Positions 54,338-64,000 of a stretch of 64,000 bases of DNA are shown here, piece by piece. Location of the stretch: positions 347,635 through 411,634 of the forward strand of contig BFEA01000356.1 of assembly GCA_003427395.1 (NCBI GenBank). The letters are read 5' to 3'. Below the pieces are notes generated by a model. The model ran no database searches, was not told the origin of the DNA, and saw only the letters and a list, made by a program, of their open reading frames with translations. This stretch comes from Chara braunii (lineage: Eukaryota; Streptophyta; Charophyceae; Charales; Characeae). The position numbers were made by a program, and so were the translations under genes. Positions within the stretch are counted from its first letter, which is position 1; each line of letters opens with the position of its first letter.

Positions 54338-56425
54338 CTACCGTGATAGGTGGTTCTTCTCCTGCTGGCTGGGAAGCCTGGGCTTGTTCCGTTTGAGGAA
54401 CCCTCCTGCGGGTCTTCTTGTAGCGAATGGAATCATTCCTCTCATACTTCTCTGACTTCCACTGTTCCTTGCGGCCATATTGGCTCTCAACATTATCGGG
54501 TTGGGTTCATTGGGCCCATCTCCCGTTCCCCCACGCCCCATGGTGAATACCTTTGGGCATCCAACTCCTTCCTTTCCTGCTTCTTTACATATCCCTTGAA
54601 GCCTCAGATGTAGCCTCTGCATTTTGTCTACCAAGTCTTCCATCCTATCGAACGTGTCTCTGATGTTAGCCATAACGTCTTCCTCCTCTGTTTCTTCTTC
54701 CACCAGCGATACGTCTCCCTTGTCTTCTCCAATCTCCATCCTATTCACTTTCTCTTCCAAGTTAGTTATATCTTCCACCTGCACTACTGGTTCTTCCCTT
54801 TCCTGCCAAATTCGGAACATTCCTGGTGCGTTGGGACCAAGTGTGGCCACACGAAGAGCCTCTTCCCTTGTGCCCCTTGGAATCTCAGGATCTATCACCC
54901 TACCATTTTTGTCGAACACCTCGCCCTCCATGTTTGATGTTATGAGCGCTTCACGCTCGTCAAACTTCCTAACATAACATCGTTTAACCGTGTGTCCTTT
55001 GATCGCGCAGTGGGTACAGATACATTCACTGTAATCAATCCACCCCCTGCCATATCCTTGTCCGTTCCATTGTCTGTTTCCTCTACCATACCCCCTTCCA
55101 TAGCCTTGGTCGTATCCACGACCATACCCTTGTTGGTATTCCTGTCCAACTGGATTTGCACCCCCTTGGGGCTGTCCCTAGTTCCTACCTTGGTTTCCAC
55201 CTCCTCTGTTACATGCTCCTCGTTCCCCTGGTCCTTGATTTCTACCACCATTCCTACCTCTTCCACGTCCTTGTCCGTGCCCCTGTCCTTGTCCTTGGGA
55301 CCTGTTCTGGTTTTGGTCACCCTGGCGACTTGATCCCGCTTGGTTCTGCCCCGTTAGTTGGAGTTGTCCCGTGTTTTGTTCTCCTCCCAAATTCCGATTC
55401 TGGGGTAACATGGGATACGAACCCTGCGTAGGCCATGGCCCTACCGGAAAGTACCCAGGCCATGCTCCCATAGGCGGACCCACGGGCCATTGACCATATT
55501 GCGCTGTGCTCGTTGATGGCTCATGTCCATACTAGACTATCGCTTGTTGAGTAACTTGTCCTTTTCCTGAGCCTTGTCCTCCGATAGCGATATTTTTAGC
55601 TTTCCTCTGACTCTTGGTCAATTTGCCCATTCCTTCGGGTTCCCCTTCTTCAACCTCTTCCTCTCCATCTTCCTCTTCCTTCCTCCTCTTTCCTGACGGT
55701 TGTGTCACTGTTAAGACTTTCGACGGGGCCACTCTTTTCCTAAGCTCTTTTATCTCATTTGCCATATTGCTCAACATTCCTCCAAGTATACTATCCGTTC
55801 CTTGGAGCGTCCCTACTGCCTTTCTCTTCTTTCGTTCGACCTTGATTTGGTGATGGAACACTTCGTCCATGTCTCCTGCCACGATGTTTCTTTAAATGGT
55901 ATCCCAGGTTGTCTTTCTCCCAGCGGCTTCTCCTCGAGTTAGTTCCATTGCCTCATACCCAGAGAATTTCCCTAGGAAAATGACGCACTGCATCTCTTCA
56001 AACAACCCCGGGACCCTTTCGGCTGTCTTTTCGAATGTATTGGCGAATGCCCTGATTGTGGTGAAGTCATCTCTGTTCATGTTATAGAGATGGTCAATTG
56101 TGAGCAGGCCATCTCCTAGCTTAAATGTCTTTTGCATGCCCCTCTTAAACTCAGCCCAATCATTGTTGGACTTTTTCACTACCTCTTCTATGTCAGAGGT
56201 GCACTCCCACCATACGTACTCGAATAATTGGGCAAACTTCTCGGCTGGGGTCAATTGGTTGAATATTTGCTCGAGTAGTTCCAACCAATGTGTCACCCTA
56301 TCCCCTTTGAATGGGAAGATGTCTATCCTTGGTAAGTTAGATCTTTTTATCGTCCTCTTTTCCAGCAACTTGGCGATTTCCGCCGCGGTGATCGACGGAT
56401 CTCCATTGGCGCCGGCTTCACCCAT
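54338..56425 (-). pseudogene. gag: Main-element Gag, one frame with three stops
   Basis: One minus-strand frame covers about 695 codons, broken only by TAA 55,892-55,894 and TAG at 55,532-55,534 and 55,178-55,180. From Met 56,425: GEAGANGDPSITAAEIAKLL, the Gag domain (IDIFPFKGDRVTHWLELLEQIF, WAEFKRGMQKTF), a basic region, and a long Gly/Gln/Arg/Asn-rich tract (QGQGQGHGQGRGRGRNGG, then YGRGYDQGYGRG). An intact knuckle CTHCAIKGHTVKRC follows at about 54,980-55,025. The C-terminal part is acidic with a coiled-coil-like stretch and switches to the pol frame near 54,450-54,560. Gag packages the element RNA. All three stops fit CAA/CAG-to-stop changes. Confidence 0.85.
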
Positions 56426-56655
56426 CTCTTTCCCTCTTTTCTTCTTGGTTCCTGCTAGACTGTAGACCCTGTTAAGACAAACAAAACGACCACTGATCCA
56501 CCTTCTTCGTCACTATCTTGTCGTGACCTTTATTCTTGTCACTTACCCTATGCGACTTCTCATATCCCTTTTCTCTCAACCGAGTATCTCTTCTAGGAGC
56601 ACCCAGTCCCCGTGCCAAAAGCTTATAACCATACCAAATAAGGAAGAAATTTCAT
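56426..56655. other. Spacer between X2 and gag
   Basis: 230 bp without a recognisable feature. Confidence 0.5.
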
Positions 56656-57261
56656 CTATAAATTCTTCAATACATGCTTCCCGACAAAGATTGCGCCAGT
56701 AGGTCGAGAGATCTTCAAGTATAGGCGGTAAACAACTTCCGATACCTCGAATTCGAAGCCCATCTCTGGAACAGATCGGGCTGCGAGTACTGCCCGTTCT
56801 ACATTCTCAATCCCCCAAAATGCTTTATCAATTATGAAGCTCGGAAACGTGGTTTTAATACACCTTGTAGGATATACGAACTCAGTGGCCCACTTTGCTT
56901 CGATTGATTTTATAACTCTTCCTTCTTCTCCCCAATACATTCTCCTTGAAAATGAGTCAAGGGCCATTCCGGCTATCAACACGCATCTAGAGACGGGGTG
57001 ACTTTCTCCTATCGCAAGATCGATCGAGTATGCCCTCCAGAGAAGGGCTGGTAGATAAAGGGTTACTTTCACTATTGCCTGTCTTTCCTTTGTGGTCCAC
57101 CCAAATTCTATCTAAAGGAAGGCTTCCTGTCCTATCAGTATCCCACACCATGACTCCATTTCCTCATCCAAATCTATTGTCCTCTTCGGTACTGTGATTT
57201 TGACTCCTCCTTCCCTTGGCTCTGGCAGGTTGATCAGGAAGCTCCGATCAGCGAACCACAT
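56656..57261 (-). pseudogene. Accessory ORF X2, paralogue of X1
   Basis: About 201 codons from Met 57,261 to the stop at 56,656, with one internal TAG in GQEAFL*IEFGW. The aligned X1 has Trp (FIWIESGW), so this is a TGG-to-TAG change. X1 and X2 align over their length: WCGILIGQEAF / YCWGIFVEEQTF, VTLYLPALL / VTVYLSSEK, FPSFIIDKAFWGIENVERA / LPIFIVDATFGGRTRVEKA, with conserved Gly, Pro and hydrophobic positions. X2 extends about 35 residues beyond the aligned part (EFEVSEVVYRLYLKIS). It looks like a small globular protein, probably beta-rich. No family recognised. It lies between the PBS and gag on the coding strand of the main element. Confidence 0.7.
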
Positions 57262-57520
57262 CAAAGGAGCCGTCCTGGTATACCTGTTACAACAACCAAA
57301 GAAAGAACCCTTCTCTTCTTAGTAACGGCTCAATTTCCCCGTCTCTTAACAATTTTCTATCTCAGTCTTCCTTGAGCACCTCTTTCTATTTGATCGAGGA
57401 TCCCCTGTTTCAATTCCTCCCAGTAGACATGCACATTTTCCCAATCGTGCTGACGTGCATATGAGTCGATCCTTGCTAGTATGTCTTGAGGATCCCTTCC
57501 TTCAATCAAATGCTCTATCT
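57262..57520. other. Spacer between X1 and X2
   Basis: About 260 bp with no supported feature. Splice signals here were not resolved. Confidence 0.5.
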
Positions 57521-58063
57521 CTAGGTATATGTAGTATACCAGCAGAGGGGTAGATGTGTAATATTCTCTCTAAGGTATTGCCATTGCGCCTCCGCAGCCT
57601 TTTCCACTCGGGTCCTTCCTCCGAAGGTTGCATCTACGATGAATATAGGAAGAGTCCCTCCTAGATATGCTGCTGGCGGAAGAAAATCGTTTGCCTTTCT
57701 TACCCTTACAGTTCCTATCATTCCTTCAAACCCATTCAAGCTTGCATCTCTTCTCCTAGACTCGAGCATGGATTCTGCTATCCACAATAGTCTGGAAAGA
57801 AATCGATCAATTCCTAAGACTAAATTTATTATGATAGTTTGCAATTTCTCCGAAGAAAGATACACGGTAACCCTTTCTACTACGTGATTTTCGCCTCTAA
57901 CCCATCCAGACTCGATCCAAATGAAAGTTTGTTCCTCTACAAAAATCCCCCAACAATACCCCGTCTCCTCGTTCTCCACATGACGACTTGAAAGATTCAT
58001 CATCAGGCCACGCCTCATTTGCACGGGCTCCCTGATCGTGACTTGATATCGGGTAGAAGCCAT
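57521..58063 (-). CDS. Accessory ORF X1, unknown function
   Basis: An uninterrupted 180-codon frame from Met 58,063 (MASTRYQVTIREPVQ); the frame is open 8 codons further upstream. It contains YCWGIFVEEQTFIWIESGW, RVTVYLSSEKLQTIIINLVLG, LLWIAESMLESRRRD and LPIFIVDATFGGRTRVEKA. No transmembrane segment, zinc ligand set or known catalytic motif is visible. It is one of the few open frames in this element, and its paralogue X2 lies downstream. Position between the primer binding site and gag suggests it is carried by the retroelement. It may be an accessory structural or regulatory protein; this is inference. Confidence 0.65.
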   Translation of the reverse strand: MASTRYQVTIREPVQMRRGLMMNLSSRHVENEETGYCWGIFVEEQTFIWIESGWVRGENHVVERVTVYLSSEKLQTIIINLVLGIDRFLSRLLWIAESMLESRRRDASLNGFEGMIGTVRVRKANDFLPPAAYLGGTLPIFIVDATFGGRTRVEKAAEAQWQYLRENITHLPLCWYTTYT

Positions 58064-58170
58064 CTTCTTTTCTTTGGTATACCCCACCTACTACACAACA
58101 CAATCCAACCCACATCTGTTTTATTTTAGCTAGTGGACTTATAATCCCAATATTTGACTGATTCCCCTTT

Positions 58171-58699
58171 CTATCCCATCATCTCCTTTGATATTTTTAA
58201 ACCTTTATATAATTTTTTTGTACAGTATGTTACTAACCCACAAATCTCTATTTGACATAGTAGAAACATTAAAAGCGATATGTACATCCTCCTATCAGGA
58301 GACGTAGACTGTGCAACTACAGGAGGATCAGGCATCCTTGGTGCCCCGCGGGTCCCCTGTTGGTAAGGCGGGGAGAGGATAGCGAAATGCCTCTCTTCAG
58401 ATGGTGGGTAAGGGCTATGATGCGATCGACTAGGCAGCTCGAAGCGCGACGGAGATTCTCCGTAATGCCTTGCGTACCTATACGAATAGTAAGCCATCTT
58501 ATCAGGATCTGGGGTATGCATACGCCTCTCCTCCCGATACCGTCTCGCCCTTAACCCTTTGTCCTTCTCTTCTACTCCTTCATCATTTTTCTTTCCACTC
58601 TTCCCTATCTCTAGTCAAGTCTACAGGCCTTTCAGGCGCCTTCACTTGTCTGCCGCCTCTTCCTCTACCAGTTCCTGTCCCACGTCCCTTAGGTGCCAT
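58171..58699 (-). pseudogene. RG-rich disordered ORF upstream of X1, frameshifted
   Basis: Met at 58,699 starts MAPKGRGTGTGRGRGGRQVK, an RG/RGG-rich segment of the kind that binds nucleic acid, then PERPVDLTRDREEWKEK and two TGA codons. Reading one base shifted continues a plausible protein: NDEGVEEKDKGLRARRYREE, then Met 58,521 and a Tyr/Pro/Ser-rich stretch (MAYYSYRYARHYGESPSRF, PSRSHHSPYPPSEERHF). A single frameshift near 58,585 thus splits one ORF. It ends at 58,171 with a hydrophobic stretch that may be past the true end. No known domain. Confidence 0.6.
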
Positions 58700-58899
58700 A
58701 TTCGCTAACCCTTAGTATAAGTAGGACAATCGTACTTATGTGTATTTAGTCCCCATCTTACACACCGATTTATTCGGACCAACTACTCGTCATTAGCTAT
58801 TAAAGTCTTAGTTAATTACTAACCTTTTAATAATTGTCATTCTGCCTGGATCTTGCTTTACCCGAGTTCGTTCACTAAGGACCTCGGCTAGAAGCGAGA
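58700..58899. other. Untranslated leader between PBS and first ORF
   Basis: About 200 bp after the primer binding site on the minus strand, where packaging signals usually lie. No motif could be assigned. Confidence 0.55.
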
Positions 58900-58917
58900 T
58901 CCCCGGCAACGACGTCA
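58900..58917 (-). other. Primer binding site, tRNA-Asp type
   Basis: On the minus strand TGACGTCGTTGCCGGGGA differs at two positions from TGGCGCCGTTGCCGGGGA, the complement of a plant tRNA-Asp 3' end, as used by Athila-like gypsy elements. Both differences are transitions (G-to-A, C-to-T). It lies 2 nt from the LTR end at 58,920, the normal spacing. Confidence 0.8.
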
Positions 58918-58919
58918 CC

Positions 58920-61900
58920 TGTCGCGCGCGACGGTCCCACACCCAGACGTAAAGTAAAGTTTTTGGTGTTGGACCTCACGGTCGTGTCACGCAGGAGTTT
59001 CTTTTTGTCACTTTATGCCATACCAACTCCGACCGTGCGCGCGTGCTATACCTCTCGCGACTCCCTACGACAGGTTAGGGATTCCGCGAGGTACAACATA
59101 CCTCCACCTGCGGGAGCTGTCACCATCCCTTAGGTGGGCGTATCCCTGCCGAGCTACTGACCCACATACGAAGACTTTAATATGCAATCGCAGAGGTAGG
59201 CCAACCGAGGACGTTTTCTCGATCGCCAAAACATAGACATACGCGCGGTAGAACGCCTTAAGACAGACCCGTATGTCGAGCCCCGAGATGCTAACTCTCC
59301 GGACCGACTATCTAATTAGGTCGACTTCTTGGACAGTCTTCCACACTTCGCTAGCTTAAGACAATGATTTTATGTTTCCTTTGTTGACCTTATAAAAATG
59401 TCAGAGTCAAGCCTTTAGTAATCTCTCATTCTTCTCAAAAGAAGTCCCAGACAAAATGACTTCCTAGGTACCGACCAGCCTACGATCTCATTCACAAGTA
59501 TATATCGATATATATATGTATGTAAATCAGAGGAGCTGACTGAGCGGTGGACCTCACTTTCACAATTGTCGTGTTTCTTTGCCCGAATTTCTAGAAGATC
59601 CCAAACTCAGGAGACAATACAAATGTCCAACACTTGCGCAGATGTAGGAAAACACATACACACATACAAATGCAGACACAGAATGCGTTGCGAGTGTCAA
59701 CCTTGAACCCACTCACAGCATGCCACTCACGCCCCAAACCCTTGAAAACAACATTCCTTCCTAACCCTGACTCCATTTTACCCCAGCCCCACACATTTTG
59801 AAGACTCTTGAGTATGATTTGGATAATTTAGGCATATATACAGGGGGAAGATTTATCTGTTCCCTTCGTAGGTCTTGTCTTAGGTGTGGGTGTCAAGCCA
59901 TGGGTGGAAGTTGAGTCGGAGTTCTACCGACCTGTTATCAGAGATAACATAATTGCTGCTCTTACGAATTTCCCCGTAAGTTCTCCGAAGTGTCGAAACC
60001 TGTAGACACAACACAACCCAAGAGAATCTTAACATCTCTCTTTCTAACTGAGATCTAGAAAGTTCCTTCTAGACTCTGTGTTCCCTGTCTGACTCCTACT
60101 ATTCTTAACTAATTGTTTGGGCTGTTGCCCATTCCGCTTCACGTAGTGAATAATAATTTACCCCCTTTTTACTGTCACAACAAACTTTCCATACCCCTTT
60201 CAGTATCCTTATTCCTATCCCCTTTGGGATTACCCTATCTGAGTTCCCATCCTTCCCCTAACACACATGAACACATCATCAATCCAACTTGAGAAAAAAA
60301 TCTCATGGAAAGGAATCAGATGAATTGATAGTCTTTCTCTTAGGCAAGATCTCAGTTATCCCCTTTCAGTAGAATCATAGATAGTTACAACTGAACAACG
60401 CAGATTGTGGAGAAAGTTAGCGGTGGTATAACAGACCATTCAGGATATATGATATATCCACTTGTTACTGAAGCTTTGTTGGACAAAGGCAACTAAGTGG
60501 ACCTTGGCCCCTGTGTGCCAAGCACATTTTAGCGGTAGGTTTATCCTATGGCTAGCCACTGATAAGGCAGGTATCCCTGAAACCTCACAACTTATTATAT
60601 CGGACTAGTCACTGGTAAGACAGGATTCCCCTGCTACTCTTATCACTAACTAGCCCTCAATAAGGCGGGTACCCAAAGATCCTTACTACTCTTATCACTG
60701 ACTAAGCCCTAGGACGCTCATTGATAAGGCAGGTGTCCTTGAAACCTCACAACTTCTTATATCGAACTAGTCACTTATAAGACAGGATTCCCCTGCTACT
60801 CTTATCACTGGCTAACCCTCAATAAGGTGGGTGTCCAAGGGTCCTCGCTTACTCTTACCACTGAAAAGAATGTTAGGTTTAATCAATGATAAGACAGGTG
60901 TCCTTGAAACCTCACAAATCTTATATCAGACTAGTCNNNNNNNNNNNNNNNNNNNNNNNNNNNNNNNNNNNNNNNNNNNNNNNNNNNNNNNNNNNNNNNN
61001 NNNNNNNNNNNNNNNNNNNNNNNNNNNNNNNNNNNNNNNNNNNNNNNNNNNNNNNNNNNNNNNNNNNNNNNNNNNNNNNNNNNNNNNNNNNNNNNNNNNN
61101 NNNNNNNNNNNNNNNNNNNNNNNNNNNNNNNNNNNNNNNNNNNNNNNNNNNNNNNNNNNNNNNNNNNNNNNNNNNNNNNNNNNNNNNNNNNNNNNNNNNN
61201 NNNNNNNNNNNNNNCCTCACAAATCTTATATCAGACTAGTCACTAATAAGACAGGATTCCCTTGCTACTCTTATCAGTGGCTTGCCCTCAATAAGGTGGG
61301 TGTCCAAGGATCCTTACTACTCTTATCACTGGAAAAAATGTTAAGTTGGTTAATGATAAGGCTGGTGTCTTTGAAACCACACAACTCTTATATCAGACTA
61401 GTCACTGATAAGACAGGATTCCCCTGCTACTCTTATTACTGGCTTGCCCTCAATAAGGCGGGTGTCTAAGGGTCCCTGCACTTACCACTGACCAAGCGTA
61501 AGGCTCATTTGGAGTTAAGGCAGGCTTCCCTGCTATTCTTACCTCCACACAAGTCTTACCTTTGGCTCAAGTCATCGCCTTTGATGACATTCGAGCCTTC
61601 AATCGTTGTTAGTTTGGAGACTTATTGCTGGATCAGATGAATAATGAGCAATGATCGGTGGGATTCATGACAGTTAATTATGGCAACTCAAACCAAGGTT
61701 TCCATCATCTGTTTGGATGGGATATAGAGAGAATGATCGCGAGAGGTCTGATAGCCTGTATCCATACCTCCGATTAATGCCCATAGCCAGATTGTTGTAG
61801 CAATCAGTTTCACACTCAGCCACCCTTTTTCTCTACCCGCAATCCACGATTTTAAGAGTTTTGATTATGAGTCCCTAACCCTTATGATTATTGTCCTAAC

Positions 61901-61996
61901 GATAACCTGTATGAGATAGCATCTGGGTCGAAGCAACGTACCTTGTCATTCCCTGCCTCATGAGTTCCGCCTCAACTCCGGCAAAGCTCCCGCAAT
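58920..61996 (-). repeat. LTR D, 5' LTR of the main element (truncated)
   Basis: The LTR's 3' end (CGCGCGACA on the minus strand) is at 58,920 next to the PBS. The family head spans 58,965-59,330, the TTATCAGAGATAAC palindrome is at 59,930-59,950, its own satellite at 60,480-61,545 and the tail motif (CTCCGGCAAAGCTCCCGCAATCG) at about 61,975-61,996. There similarity to LTRs A and B stops and (TAA)n-rich DNA begins, so the U3 end is lost. LTR length would exceed 3 kb, very long for a gypsy element. Confidence 0.75.
60480..61545. repeat. Satellite of LTR D with internal N gap
   Basis: Units alternate between phrases such as CACTGATAAGRCAGG, TTCCCCTGCTACTCTTATCA, CCTCAATAAGGYGGGTGTCC and CCTTGAAACCTCACAA. 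Subunits are about 60 bp and a higher-order unit about 170-200 bp. The N run (60,937-61,214) is flanked on both sides by the same CCTCACAAATCTTATATCAG, so unit number is unresolved. Confidence 0.85.
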
Positions 61997-62247
61997 CGCC
62001 CTGTTACATGGATCAATTGAGGAATGAGAGTCCTTTGTGCATGAACACTGATCTCAGTAAGCCATCGGAAAATACTACGTTTACTCATGTTGCTTGAAGA
62101 TGGTTGTGTGCTTATGTGGGGTGTAGGCATGAGAAAACGAAGGAGGATGAAGGATGGAAGAGTCATCATACTTTTTGGCGCCCCTCCTTCGCTCCGTTGC
62201 CTCGCACCCCTGTCCGATTCTGATTCATATCCAAGCATGTGATCTCA
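61997..62247. other. Unassigned stretch after LTR D
   Basis: No gene or repeat recognised. Confidence 0.4.
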
Positions 62248-62295
62248 AATGATATAAATAATAATAAAAATAATATTAATAATAATAATAGTATT

Positions 62296-62340
<45 letters not shown>

Positions 62341-62351
62341 AATAAATAACA
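62248..62351. repeat. (TAA)n array
   Basis: Imperfect TAA array with TATTAA interruptions. Confidence 0.95.
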
Positions 62352-63281
62352 AGGAACATGAGAGCGAAATGATATCCGAACCCGGGCTGTGAGATCGCAT
62401 AGGTGTCTGAGTAGGTATATACCAGCAGCAAACATCATGGTACTAAGCCTTCATCCAAACTGAGCAATATAATAGAGTAATAAGTCAATGCTCAAGCCCT
62501 GAGGCCTATACCAACTCACTATTCATGGTCGCTCTTCTATGTCTGGTGCCCAATGCCCAATTTATACATCTTGCCTACCCTCCTATACTTGCACTGACGC
62601 AACAGGCCTACTGCGATAGTGAAGTCCCATCTATATTATGTCACTACTAGTGCAGACTGCAATTCTAAGCCGGTACGCTTTCTCTTCCCTCTTTTCTTTA
62701 TTTTCTCTCTCTCGAACTGTCTCACTCTTGGTGTGTACGTGTCTTTCTCTGCGTATTGCTGTGTCCGTCATGGGCTGTGTCTCTTTGCGTATGTCATAGT
62801 CTGTGTCCCATGTATGCGTGACCATGGCGAATCTGTGGTGCAATGTTATGCGGCCAACGGCACCGGACCAGTCAGCCCCAGTCCAGCCCAGCAAGTACCC
62901 TCTGGGACTGTGTATACCGTGACCAGGGAATCAGGATAGACCAATGAGTTGCAGAAGTATAAATCTAGAGGCTATGCACAACCATTCACTCATTCCTGCG
63001 GACCCATGAGGAAGTGCTGCTACAGTGCCTTAGGCAACAGTGCTCAGCGGATGCCCAGAGTGTTCAGTGGCATGCGTGTTGTGTGAGCGTACAACATCAT
63101 GTGTGAGATGTCCAGTATGGTCGAGTGTATGTGCATAGTGTGATGTTGGGCGGTGTGTCGCTACAGCCATTGAAAGTGAATTCTTGTCCGGTTGCCATAT
63201 TTTTTAGCATTGTGCGGGCGTACATTGCCGGTTTGTTGTGCTGCCATTTGTATGCATGAAAAGTATGGACATGAGAGTCTA
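62352..63281. other. Unassigned stretch
   Basis: Contains a pyrimidine tract (62,680-62,720) and GTGT-rich DNA resembling 41,405-41,660. A 106-codon plus frame (62,619-62,939) has no recognisable domain. Confidence 0.4.
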
Positions 63282-63284
63282 ATA

Positions 63285-63668
63285 ATATAATAATAATAAT
63301 AAATAATAATAATAATAATAGTAGTAAAAAAAAAAAAAATGCAAGGGTCATGAATGCGGACGAAGCCCAGTAATCCAAATCGCAGCATCATACTGCAGTC
63401 CAAGTAGTCAAAGCCAGAGTAGACAACACAGGGAACTGAGTAAACATCCATTTGAGAACGAAACAGTAGAATCTTGAGTCAATGCCCAAGCCCATTCGGG
63501 CAGTACCAACAGCATAACCCATCGTAGTTCTTTTCTCCGGAATGGCGCCCGATGCCTCATCTACTCTACAATCCAATATTACAGCTACAACAGGGAAGCA
63601 ACCAGACAATTTGATGACCAGCAAGTGATGACGTCAATACCACTGTCGAGTCCTTCTCTACCAGGTAC
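63285..63668 (+). repeat. Dispersed repeat R3, copy b
   Basis: A (TAA)n array (63,282-63,325) and A-run, then sequence aligning with 43,060-43,405. It ends at a donor-like TACCAG|GTACGT (GT at 63,665). Confidence 0.75.
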
Positions 63669-64000
63669 GTCCTCCCTTCACCCATACTCTTCCTGGATAA
63701 CCCACACAGCGTCCTTCACCTCCGAAGAACCATTTTCGTTCTTCGCTTCTACTGCACCCTCATGCGCCCCGTCTATGGCCTCCTGAGTTCCTGTGTGTAG
63801 GCAGCGCCCTACAACTTAGTGCTAGCCTGCCTCATCCCAGCGCACCGCAGCCATGCACAGCGCAACAGCTTGCCTTTGCTCAGCGTGCCAGCAATGCCCG
63901 TATTGGCCACGACCCCTGCCCACTCGCATCCTCCGCCTATATGCCAATGCTGCGTGTGGGTGGCCTGCTTTGAGCCTGCGTTTCAGACCTAGACCCTGCG
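63669..64000. other. Unassigned right edge
   Basis: Pyrimidine- and GC-rich DNA after the donor-like site, possibly intron-like, running off the window. No gene supported. Confidence 0.4.

Noticed and set aside
55156-55431. Plus-strand frames opposite the Gag low-complexity tract
   Set aside because: Antisense of G/Q-rich codons; minus strand carries the knuckle and continuous Gag frame.
60831-61469. 212-codon frame spanning the N gap
   Set aside because: Mostly X residues; the rest is translation of the LTR D satellite.

Overview
The window is repeat-dominated nuclear DNA of a eukaryote. No intact cellular protein-coding gene could be supported. Signs of the plant lineage are a U6 snRNA-like gene whose 5' stem and following bases look plant-type, a second U6 fragment with a plant-type 3' end, a Ty3/gypsy primer binding site of the tRNA-Asp (Athila-like) class, and premature stops that mostly look like C-to-T decay. 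Giant repeats, long (AG)n and (TAA)n arrays and many decayed gypsy elements would fit a large-genome streptophyte. I lean towards a charophycean alga such as Chara, but that is inference, not proof.

The key to the window is one family of very long LTR-like repeats. Its boundary is fixed at 58,920. There a minus-strand Ty3/gypsy element has an LTR ending in CA, a 2-nt spacer, a tRNA-Asp-type primer binding site (58,900-58,917), and then coding sequence running leftwards. Related LTR-like copies lie at 1,961-~6,960, ~9,400-14,299 (inverted), 23,683-~28,100 and 32,865-~35,900. They share a head of about 400 bp, palindromes, a hairpin block (core GGCAGCGCTTCC) and a tail. Where each other copy has its own minisatellite, that array is a different sequence at the matching position. 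The first two copies form a ~12.3 kb inverted repeat with a 2.4 kb spacer.

Layout. 1-1,960: simple repeats and repeat R1. 1,961-14,299: the LTR inverted pair. 14,300-18,134: noncoding DNA with a gapped (CT)n tract and the U6 gene. 18,135-23,682: repeat R2, a short tandem repeat and a decayed minus-strand Gag with a CCHC knuckle. 23,683-30,824: LTR B, a second R1 (with a 473-bp insertion) and a second R2. 32,157-41,268: a plus-strand gypsy element (gag, protease, RT, RNase H), with LTR C starting inside gag. 41,269-47,737: (TAA)n arrays, exon-like blocks with splice-donor-like ends and a cluster of 88-bp foldback repeats. 47,738-49,508: a second minus-strand Gag. 49,809-61,996: the main minus-strand element. 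61,997-64,000: (TAA)n arrays and another exon-like block.

Read 5' to 3' on the minus strand, the main element has LTR D, PBS, an RG-rich ORF, two paralogous ORFs of unknown function (X1 and X2), then gag, protease, RT, RNase H and integrase. The X1/X2 pair between PBS and gag is the most novel coding feature here. All elements are decayed: the frames can still be followed, but are broken by point stops and a few frameshifts, and both proteases have lost the catalytic D-T/S-G.
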